DNA of 64,000 nt from Streptomyces spirodelae. Its GTDB lineage: Bacteria; Actinomycetota; Actinomycetes; Streptomycetales; Streptomycetaceae. A program made the position numbers and the translations under genes. Where the stretch lies: contig NZ_JAFFZN010000032.1 in assembly GCF_017676385.1 (NCBI RefSeq), positions 33,394-97,393 on the forward strand. The letters run 5' to 3'. The notes beneath the pieces are model-generated. The model did not search any database, was not told where the DNA came from, and was given only the letters and a program-made list of their open reading frames with translations. Shown one piece after another: positions 41,104 to 48,356 of this stretch; within the stretch, counting starts at the first letter, position 1, and each line of letters opens with the position of its first letter.

Positions 41104-42069
41104 ATGGGCAAGACCTACCGAACCCCAACAGACTTCAGGGCCGCTCTGAACCGCTCTGCCAGAAGCATGTCAAAGAAGACGGGTATGAACGTCTCTGACC
41201 TGATGCGGATCTTCTACTTCAATCGGCTCGCAGCCCGGGTGTTCACCCTTGATCCGGACGGATGGCTCATCAAGGGAGGCCAAGCCCTCCTCGTTCGCTA
41301 CCGGGGCGCCGCCCGCCTTAGCGGCGACATCGATTTGCAGAGTGCCCAGCCCGGACTGACTCAGGACGAAGCACGCGCACGGGTCCTGAAGGCTGCGGCC
41401 TACGATCTCAACGACTTCCTTCGTTTTGCCCCTGGTAAGTACACCGCGTCCTCTGACCCTGACCGTGGCGGCTCCCAATACTTCGACGTCTACCTCGGCC
41501 TTACTCGTGTTGACGGCGTCAAGGTGGACATTGCTGTTCGCCGCACCCTCTCCGGAGCCCCCGAGACCACTCCCTTGGTCTCCGCTGTCGACCTTCCCTG
41601 GCCCGTCGACTGGCCCACGGTTCGCCTCTACCCCCTAATCGATCACGTCGCTGACAAGGTCTGTGCCCTCTATGAACGCCACGGTGAGGGGACATCCAGC
41701 CGGTATCGCGATCTGGCCGACATCCTGCTGATCAGCCAGCAGGAGGACGTCAACGGTGCGGCCGCATACCAGGCCCTTCACCAGGAAGCGGCACAACGCC
41801 GCCAACGCGGCATTGAGCTCACCCTGCCCGACTCCTTCCAAGCACCTGGGACGGACTGGCACGATAAATACCCCAACGCGGCAGCCCTGGTTCTCGGCCT
41901 GCAAGGCTGCCGCACCTTCTCCGAAGCTACCCGAGCGGCAGAGACATTCCTCAATCCACTCCTAGACGGCACCGTCGCAGGAAACTGGGATTCCGAAAAC
42001 GCAGCCTGGCGGCTGCCGACGTCTGGGCCCACTCCGACATCACGCTCAACCAACTCGGCGAGTATCTGA
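41104..42069 (+). CDS. abiEii: AbiEii-type nucleotidyltransferase toxin, 321 aa
   Basis: ATG 41104, 65 nt after the antitoxin stop. The AbiEii/AbiGii signature is present: WLIKGGQALLVRYRG (residues about 53-68), LSGDIDLQ (about 74-81, the metal-binding DxD), KVDIAVRR and the C-terminal DHVADKVCALYERH with SSRYRDLADILL. These residues form the catalytic and substrate-binding core of the GTP-dependent nucleotidyltransferase toxins. Expression is expected to arrest growth on phage attack. Its last 24 nt overlap a broken minus-strand ATPase gene. Confidence 0.9.
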   Translation: MGKTYRTPTDFRAALNRSARSMSKKTGMNVSDLMRIFYFNRLAARVFTLDPDGWLIKGGQALLVRYRGAARLSGDIDLQSAQPGLTQDEARARVLKAAAYDLNDFLRFAPGKYTASSDPDRGGSQYFDVYLGLTRVDGVKVDIAVRRTLSGAPETTPLVSAVDLPWPVDWPTVRLYPLIDHVADKVCALYERHGEGTSSRYRDLADILLISQQEDVNGAAAYQALHQEAAQRRQRGIELTLPDSFQAPGTDWHDKYPNAAALVLGLQGCRTFSEATRAAETFLNPLLDGTVAGNWDSENAAWRLPTSGPTPTSRSTNSASI

Positions 42070-42483
42070 GCTGATCCAAGAAGCCCTCACCGCCGTCGGT
42101 TGTTGGGCCAGCGGTCGCTGGGCAAGCTCCAGTGCCCTCAGGTCGAGCCCAGTTCGGAGTCCCGCACGGGAAGCAGACGCGCGTCGCCGCGCACGGGCCG
42201 CTCCCACTTGCGCGGGCCGGTGCCCGTCATCAGCCAGTGCGGCTTCGAGCCGGCGCGAGAGCGTCGTCTTGCCGATGCCCCCGATCCCGTGGAAGACCAG
42301 AACATTCGCACGGGGAGCCTCGAGGTCTTCCACATCGAAGCCGGGGCTTTCGATCTGCCGCAGGTGAGCCTCCAGAGCAACGGCAACGGCCTCCCACTGG
42401 CCCCGCCGGTTCGTGAACGCCTCGGCCGCCCTCAAATCTGCATCGTTCGTGCGGAACAGCGCCCGCAGATCCCCACCCGCCAC
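42046..42483 (-). pseudogene. Truncated STAND-type NTPase fragment
   Basis: From GTG 42483, the sequence reads AFTNRRGQWEAVAVALEAHL, then VLVFHGIGGIGKTTLSRRL with a perfect P-loop, the start of a large STAND/NB-ARC-like ATPase. After about codon 90 the expected continuation (WERPVRGDARLLPVR) is found in another frame, and the coding sequence ends at the AbiE module. Only the first tenth or so of a typical 800-1000 residue protein remains. It is a dead remnant, perhaps cut when the AbiE genes arrived. Confidence 0.7.
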
Positions 42484-42633
42484 AATCCACCCCCGGCAAA
42501 ACGATCAACGTGTCTCCACGCTACGCCGCTCCCAAGCAGCCAGGGCCACCTTCCCGCCATCAGACGGACCGGTGAGACCGCCAGCGTTGTTCAGAACAGC
42601 CAAGCAGGGCACTCAGATACGCGAAGTCGACGG

Positions 42634-43119
42634 CTACACGACCGGAGGCTGGGCCTGCGAGGCCGCGTTCGTCGCGTTGCGGGCTGTCTTGGACACGAAC
42701 CGCATGTCCTCGGGGTCGCTGCGCCGCAAGACGAAAATCTTGGCCAGCGCGAGGAGGCTGGGGCCGCACAGCAGGGCCGACAGCCACCAGGCGTCTTTGG
42801 CGACGTAGACCCCTGCACCGAGCATCGCGACAGCCAAAAGCGCCCCGACTGCCAGGCCCGCCAGGTGCCGGGTGTGACTGCGCCGCTCCTGCTCCAGTCG
42901 AGCCGCGCGCTCAGCAACCTCCCGCTGGAACTCCAGCTGCCTCAGCTTCAGCTGATGCTCCCGCTTCATCTGCGGCTCAAGGGCCTTGAGCGCCACATCG
43001 AGCTTGTCAGGCCCACCCAGCGCCGCGCCCCACTTCATGGCAACCTCCAGCCCAGCCGCCAGAACGGGTTCCTCTTCAGGTAGAGAAGAAGGCGACGAGC
43101 TCCCATCCTCTGCCGTCAC
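42634..43119 (-). CDS. Two-pass membrane protein with coiled coil, 161 aa
   Basis: GTG 43119 overlaps the stop of the upstream gene (GTGA). A polar N-terminus with a charged coiled coil (about residues 45-80, QMKREHQLKLRQLEFQREVA) precedes two hydrophobic helices (LAGLAVGALLAVAMLGAGVY near 86-105 and WWLSALLCGPSLLALAKIFV near 110-130). The build resembles DUF2335-like membrane proteins found in defence neighbourhoods. Role unknown. Confidence 0.7.
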   Translation of the reverse strand: MTAEDGSSSPSSLPEEEPVLAAGLEVAMKWGAALGGPDKLDVALKALEPQMKREHQLKLRQLEFQREVAERAARLEQERRSHTRHLAGLAVGALLAVAMLGAGVYVAKDAWWLSALLCGPSLLALAKIFVLRRSDPEDMRFVSKTARNATNAASQAQPPVV

Positions 43120-43703
43120 TGCTGCGTCCCTCCCCCACCACTGGAAGCAGGGGCATACTCGACAGCCGTGGGCTCAGGAGGCGGCCCCAGTCGCAGGAAC
43201 AGACGTGCGAGTGCGTACTCAAGTGACTTCCCAGCCTCGCTGCCCACAGCAGCAGCTTCCTTTTCGCTGATCTGAGGAAGGGGGTCCTCCTCGTCGTCTG
43301 CGACGAGGAGTGCCTCGTTCCACGTGTGTGCGGCCTTGAAGATGGCCTGTGAGTCGGAGTGTTCCAGGAAGGCCGACATCAGCCACAGGAGCCGCAAGCG
43401 CTGCTCGTTGTCGCTGCTCAATGAGGGCTCACGTGCCGACAAGTGCTTCCAGATGGCCGACGTATCAATGGTGAATTCGCGTACAGCCGCCGATCGCGGC
43501 TGAGAGGCGATCCAGTCATGAACGTGCTTGAGGCGGACCAACCGCACTGAGGGGACATCGTGCCAGTCAGCGATCGTCGGGCCGTTTGCCACATCGCCTG
43601 GACTGAAGGTATCCGCCTCGTACGTATCGAGGCTGGAGGACGCCTTGCGGCGGAACCGAGAGGAGAAGGCATCGCGGAGCCACGCAAAGACCATGACGTG
43701 CAT
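43116..43703 (-). CDS. Hypothetical protein coupled to the membrane gene, 195 aa
   Basis: ATG 43703 is chosen because GGGGAGGGG lies immediately upstream; the frame extends further without support. The product is soluble and helical with an acidic stretch (VADDEEDPLPQ) and many Trp/Leu (WKHLSAREPSLSSDNEQRLR, then LLWLMSAFLEHSD). No known motif. It is translated just ahead of the membrane protein at 43119, so the two probably act together. Confidence 0.65.
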   Translation of the reverse strand: MHVMVFAWLRDAFSSRFRRKASSSLDTYEADTFSPGDVANGPTIADWHDVPSVRLVRLKHVHDWIASQPRSAAVREFTIDTSAIWKHLSAREPSLSSDNEQRLRLLWLMSAFLEHSDSQAIFKAAHTWNEALLVADDEEDPLPQISEKEAAAVGSEAGKSLEYALARLFLRLGPPPEPTAVEYAPASSGGGGTQQ

Positions 43704-43966
43704 CCCCTCCCCGAGTTCCGGATCTCTGCACCCGACCGTCAACGGTAGTGGTCGAACCGGGCGTTCGCATCGGAACGCTCGGCGGGATCGTGCCATCGGG
43801 GCGCCCCCTCCCTGGCATGGTCCTCAGTGTGATCAGGGTCACAGGGGTCCGGGCAGGATTCTTTGCCGGAACCGGCTCCTGCCGACACTGACGATGCCTT
43901 GCGGGAGACAGCGCAGGAGGTCTTCACCGACCTGATGAACCAATTCGGCCTCACCTCTTACCTCTA

Positions 43967-44835
43967 AGGGCTGTCCCGTAACTGCAGGTCACGGGTGAGA
44001 TGATCTTGCTGTGTCTGGTGTGATCACGGCGTCGGAGCCCTCCTGGATAGCCCCATTCACCGGGCTGAGCCCGCGCCAGTTCGGCAAGCTGATCACCGCG
44101 CTCCGGCGTGAGGGTGTGGATCCGGTGCGCAAGGGCCGGCCCTGGAGCCTGTCGCTGGAGGACCGCGTGCTCCTGGTCGCCGCGTACTGGCGCACGAACC
44201 TGACCCTGCGACAGCTGGCCCCGCTGTTCGGGGTGTCCAAGTCGGCTGCCGACCGCATCATCGACCACCTCGGGCCCGCCCTCGCGCTCCAGCAGCGCAA
44301 GCGGTTCCGCAAGGACACCGTGCTGATCGTGGACGGCACCCTCGTTCCCACCCGCGATCACACCATCGCCGAGCAGTCGAAGAACTACCGGTACTCCACC
44401 AACCACCAGGTCGTCATCGACGCCGACACCCGGCTCGTCGTCGCGGTCGGCCGGCCAGTCACAGGCAACCGCAACGACTGCAAGGCGTGGGAGCTGTCCG
44501 GCGCGAAAGCCGCCGTCGGCAAGACCACGGTCATCGCCGACGGCGGCTACCGCGGCACCGGCCTGGTCATCCCGCACCGCCGCGAGAAAGGCCAGCGCGA
44601 ACTGCCGGACTGGAAGGAGGAGCACAACGCCTCCCACCGCAAAGTCCGCGCCCGCGTGGAGCACGTCTTCGCCCGGATGAAGAGTTGGAAGATCCTTCGC
44701 GACTGCCGACTGAAGGGCGACGGCGTCCGCCACGCCATGCTCGGCATCGCCCGCCTGCACAACCTCATCCTTGCCGGGTGAGGCAGAAACCAGCAGGCCA
44801 ACAGGCGCAACAGAGATCATTTACGGGACAGCCCT
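43967..44835 (+). mobile_element. IS5-family insertion sequence, about 869 bp
   Basis: Perfect 15-bp terminal inverted repeats AGGGCTGTCCCGTAA (43967-43981) and TTACGGGACAGCCCT (44821-44835) are flanked by TA on both sides (43965-43966 and 44836-44837), the likely target duplication. One transposase gene fills the element. Intact ends and an open transposase indicate a recent or active insertion. It separates the 43116-43703 gene from the next minus-strand gene. Confidence 0.9.
44011..44781 (+). CDS. IS5-family transposase, 256 aa
   Basis: GTG 44011. The N-terminal part has a helix-turn-helix (NLTLRQLAPLFGVSKSAADR). The DDE catalytic domain shows VLIVDGTLVP (first Asp), TTVIADGGYRGTG (second Asp) and ARVEHVFARMKSWK (Glu, followed by the typical Arg/Lys). 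The frame is complete within the terminal repeats. It cuts and rejoins the element ends. Confidence 0.93.
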   Translation: MSGVITASEPSWIAPFTGLSPRQFGKLITALRREGVDPVRKGRPWSLSLEDRVLLVAAYWRTNLTLRQLAPLFGVSKSAADRIIDHLGPALALQQRKRFRKDTVLIVDGTLVPTRDHTIAEQSKNYRYSTNHQVVIDADTRLVVAVGRPVTGNRNDCKAWELSGAKAAVGKTTVIADGGYRGTGLVIPHRREKGQRELPDWKEEHNASHRKVRARVEHVFARMKSWKILRDCRLKGDGVRHAMLGIARLHNLILAG

Positions 44836-44942
44836 TAGCGATCCCGGGCAACGCGCCGAGCCAGCCTGCCAACAACACGACGCCGAGGGCCAGGCGCAGT
44901 GCAAGGAGCGGCTTTCACCTGAGACGGCAAAGTGGGTGTTCC

Positions 44943-45743
44943 TTATCGGCTGCTGGCTTCCTGGAGTGCCTTCCAGCCCTCCCTCGAGAACTTCTTGGTT
45001 CCGAGGTCTGCAGGGTCTGGGACCTCCGAGCGGTCGATCTCTTCTTGCGGTTTCGTCAGCTTCCAGTCTCCCGCTGTCCAGATCGCCTCGGACGGCACCG
45101 CCATCAGCCGGGTTCTGGTCTTCTCTCCTTCACCTGCCTTCGAGGTGACCCGTGTCAGGACGAACACGCGGACGCGGTCAGCGCTGAGAGTCTTCCACTG
45201 CACTCCGATGGGTACGCCGCTCAGGCTGACGCCGTCCGGCACAGGGCCTTTGGCTGGCACACCCGCCATCTGGCGCGCCTTTTGTGCGAGGTAGGCAACC
45301 GCCGCGGCTTTGGTCTCCTGGGAATCGCCCTCCTTTTCGGCGCTGGGGTCCCCGTAGGTCTCCATCCCCCGCCGGATCTCATCCTCATCCATGCTCCAGC
45401 CAGCCCGGTTGCTGGCCACTGCCGCAGCGACAGCGCCGGTGTCAGTGCGCGGGAACTTGACGGGCAGGCCGTTCATCTCCGCCATGCCCTCGGGAAGATT
45501 CACCCAGGACTCAGGGGTGTGGTCCCCCTCCGAGCTGCCCGCCGGCTCCGATGGCTCCGCGGGGCCATGGGAGGGGCCCGCGTCGTCCTCCTTCCTGGCA
45601 CCGGAGTCGCTTCCGCCACCGGTCAGGACACCAACCAAGACGCCAACGAGCAGAAGGATGACCCCTACCAGGGCCATGACCAGCAGCCGTACACGCCTCT
45701 GCGACATCTGATCGGGAACCAGGGACAACACAGACCCCTTCAT
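44943..45743 (-). CDS. Membrane-anchored extracytoplasmic protein, 266 aa
   Basis: Start ATG 45743, or Met13 for a shorter form (MSQRRVRLLVMALVG). A single hydrophobic helix (about residues 20-44) is followed by a Ser/Glu-rich linker and a soluble domain with WVNLPEGMAEMNGLPVKFPR, then VPIGVQWKTLSADRVRVFVL and AGDWKLTKPQEE. This layout (anchor, linker, NTF2-like beta domain with a GDWKL strand) recalls VirB8/TcpC-like conjugation proteins and conserved membrane proteins of Streptomyces mobile elements. The homology is not certain. The insertion sequence lies just downstream. Confidence 0.65.
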   Translation of the reverse strand: MKGSVLSLVPDQMSQRRVRLLVMALVGVILLLVGVLVGVLTGGGSDSGARKEDDAGPSHGPAEPSEPAGSSEGDHTPESWVNLPEGMAEMNGLPVKFPRTDTGAVAAAVASNRAGWSMDEDEIRRGMETYGDPSAEKEGDSQETKAAAVAYLAQKARQMAGVPAKGPVPDGVSLSGVPIGVQWKTLSADRVRVFVLTRVTSKAGEGEKTRTRLMAVPSEAIWTAGDWKLTKPQEEIDRSEVPDPADLGTKKFSREGWKALQEASSR

Positions 45744-45931
45744 ACGAAATGAACAGTTGAGAGACAGGAAACTGCACTTCGTCAGGGGACGTGCTCACCG
45801 CTGGGTACGACGTGGGCGAGGTATTCGCTGAGCGTCTCCTCTCCGAGTTCGCCATCCGCGGCGGCAGGCTCAGCCCAGAGCACGACGGCCCCTGCAAGGC
45901 GTGGCTCTACGGCCCGCCTCTTCCGTTCCGG

Positions 45932-47857
45932 TTAGATCTTCGGCACGCCCAGATCAGCGAAGAGCTGCCGGGTGGCGGGGTCAACGGAGTAGAGCACGGT
46001 CCCGCGGATGGAACGTGTCATGAGGACTCTGTAGGCGTTCCGAATCCGTTCCAGCAGCGCATCGTCGGACCGGATCCTCTTGGCCTTGCTGAGGACATGC
46101 TTCCGGTCCAAGGCCCAGGAGGTCCCGCTCCAGGTGAGGTCGGCTCCCATGATCACCCCTCCCCATTCGTACTCAAGGCCCTGAGCTGTGTGTACGCAGC
46201 CGATCTGGTGGAAGCCGCCCGGATCGGTCGCCCAGAAGTGGCGCTTGGGCACCCCCGGTTCCTGGGGCGAGTCCTCTGCGTTCCAGGGCCGCGCCCATTC
46301 CGGCTCGGGGGCCACATCCGGCTGTGTCCCGGAGGTGTCGCTCCACTCCCAGCACAGGCCCGCGGTCATACGAGCGCTGGCTCCCGCCTTCTGCTTGGAC
46401 CGCAAGAAGTCCTCCATCCGCGCGGCCCTGTCGGTGTAGTACAACTCGAACGGCTCCGAGTCCGTACCGCCAGCCCGCCACGGCAGGGGATCACCGAGCA
46501 GCAGACGATGTACCCAGGTGTCGAATGTGGGGCTGCCAACCGCACGCAGAGACCGGTCGAAGTTGATCGGCACGACCTCCGCGCGCAGCTTCTGAATCGC
46601 CTCGATGAGCAGCTCCTCAGACCAGACCTCCTCGTCAAACAGACGCTGATCGCCGTCGATGAAGAACACCGGCACCTTGGCCCGCGACACGACCACCTCG
46701 ACGGACGACTCACCGTCCCGCATGCAGAAGGAGCCCTTCTGCGGGCGTTCCGTGAGCCGATGCGCCTCGTCACACAGCAGGAGGTCGAGGTCATCAGGCC
46801 CCCAGTCGTCCGCGACCTTGTTCAGCGTCATGAACCTCTTGCCGTGCCCCCTCGCGCCGCGCCTGAAGTTCTCGCGCGACGCCACGCCACCGGATACGAA
46901 ACGGGCCTCGTAGCCACCCCTGACGGCTTCACCCAGCAGTGTGAGAGCGACCAGGGACTTTCCCGTGCCCGCCCGGCCTTTGACCACGTAGACCTTCTTG
47001 AGGCCGATTGACGGCTTGCGAACCGAATCCATGATGTCGTTCACCGCCTGGAGCTGGTTCTCCACCAGGCTGAAGTGCGTGTAGCCGTTCACGATCGCCC
47101 CGGTCTCCGAGGTCAGAAGCGACGTCGACCGCCGGCGCTCCAGCAGCGCCTCTGCGGCGTCTGCACCGTCGGCCGGGCTGAAGCTGGCCTCGAGGAAGTC
47201 CCGCAGCTTCGCGGGCTGGCGGGCGGTGAAGGTGCGCACGCCGGGGCACGGCATGACCTGGCTGATCCACTGAGCCTGCGGGTCCTTGAGGTTGTGCAGG
47301 TACGCAGCACCCACGAGGTGGACATAGCGATCGTCGAACATACTGTGGTGGCGCCTGAGCGCCTCCAGGTTGTCGCTCACCTGTATGGCGGGATGCTTCT
47401 TGTGCCGCTCGTAGAAGGGGGCGTAGACGCGTTCCAGGGCACACTGATCGCACAGAGCGCCGGTGGCAGACCCCTTGCACTGCGCGCACAGTCCCGCTGT
47501 TCCGTTCGCAGGGTCGGGACGCTCGACCGAGGACCACTGCTTCAACTCGATGGCCGCAAAGCTCAACCCACCGTCCCGGTGGCGGCCGGCGAGGACCACA
47601 TCGATCGGACTCATCGTCGGGTGGACCAGGTACTCCACGAAGACGTAGACCTGTCCGAGCCCGCGGTCGCTCAGCGCTGTGGCCACCTCGTAGACGCTCT
47701 CGCGCCACGAATCCTTGTCACCATCGGAGGGCTTCTTCCCCGCGGGGTGAGCGGCCTCATAACACGCCTCGATCTTGGGGATCAGGCGTTCACGGTCCCG
47801 CACTATCTCCTCGGCAGGCCAAAACGCCTCCAGATCCGACCATGCCCCGCCAGCCAT
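45932..47857 (-). CDS. PD-(D/E)XK nuclease - DUF2075 helicase fusion, 641 aa
   Basis: Start ATG 47857. Residues about 1-130 contain SPIDVVLAG and, 16 residues on, AAIELKQW, an ID...ExK arrangement like the PD-(D/E)XK nuclease fold. Two CxxC pairs follow (CAQCKG and CDQCALE, about 124-140), probably zinc-binding. From about 265 a superfamily 1-type ATPase (DUF2075) begins: KGRAGTGKSLVALTL (Walker A), LLCDEAHRL (Walker B), FFIDGDQRLF, NFDRSLRAVGSPTF and IGCVHTAQGLEYEWGG, then NAYRVLMTRSIRGTVLY. Such nuclease-helicase fusions are characteristic of anti-phage proteins. It lies between the AbiE pair and the pPIWI-RE cassette, which supports a defence role. The nuclease assignment is inferred from the motif. 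Confidence 0.8.
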   Translation of the reverse strand: MAGGAWSDLEAFWPAEEIVRDRERLIPKIEACYEAAHPAGKKPSDGDKDSWRESVYEVATALSDRGLGQVYVFVEYLVHPTMSPIDVVLAGRHRDGGLSFAAIELKQWSSVERPDPANGTAGLCAQCKGSATGALCDQCALERVYAPFYERHKKHPAIQVSDNLEALRRHHSMFDDRYVHLVGAAYLHNLKDPQAQWISQVMPCPGVRTFTARQPAKLRDFLEASFSPADGADAAEALLERRRSTSLLTSETGAIVNGYTHFSLVENQLQAVNDIMDSVRKPSIGLKKVYVVKGRAGTGKSLVALTLLGEAVRGGYEARFVSGGVASRENFRRGARGHGKRFMTLNKVADDWGPDDLDLLLCDEAHRLTERPQKGSFCMRDGESSVEVVVSRAKVPVFFIDGDQRLFDEEVWSEELLIEAIQKLRAEVVPINFDRSLRAVGSPTFDTWVHRLLLGDPLPWRAGGTDSEPFELYYTDRAARMEDFLRSKQKAGASARMTAGLCWEWSDTSGTQPDVAPEPEWARPWNAEDSPQEPGVPKRHFWATDPGGFHQIGCVHTAQGLEYEWGGVIMGADLTWSGTSWALDRKHVLSKAKRIRSDDALLERIRNAYRVLMTRSIRGTVLYSVDPATRQLFADLGVPKI

Positions 47858-48356
47858 CTACTCCCCGCTCCCCAACGCCGCCGGCCTGAACGCAGGCACG
47901 CCAAGATGCTCAACATCTCAGGTACGTGCCGATGAGTGAATGAGTATCCCAGCGGTCTCACACCGGCGACAAACGATCACCAATCCGCCGCAGCCCACCG
48001 CCTCGCACAGGTACGTTGTCAACACGGTCCGGGGCGGGACACGCGACCGAGCCAACACGACTCACCGACTCGCTTCCCGCCCCGCACTGCAAACAGCCCG
48101 CAGGGTCCCGAGCGCCCGAATCCTGCCAGTGGCGTTGGCCTCCGACCAGCTCCCGACACACCGTTCACCCGACAGTCGTAGCGGCGGGCGAGTCGCCGTA
48201 CGGAGCGCCGCTGCTGGCGGCGCTGCACTATCGGCAGCCGCCGTCGCGCCGGGGCTGGGCCTCCCCTGGTAGGTCAGGTAGCCGGGCCTGGCTGTGCCTG
48301 CCTACGGCCCGGCCACTGGCCGATGTGTCCGAGGGTGCCTGGCGTCTTCCGGTGAG
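47858..48356. other. Gene-free stretch
   Basis: No gene with a plausible start was seen between the helicase fusion and the end of the pPIWI-RE gene. No terminator with a T-run was identified. Confidence 0.45.
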
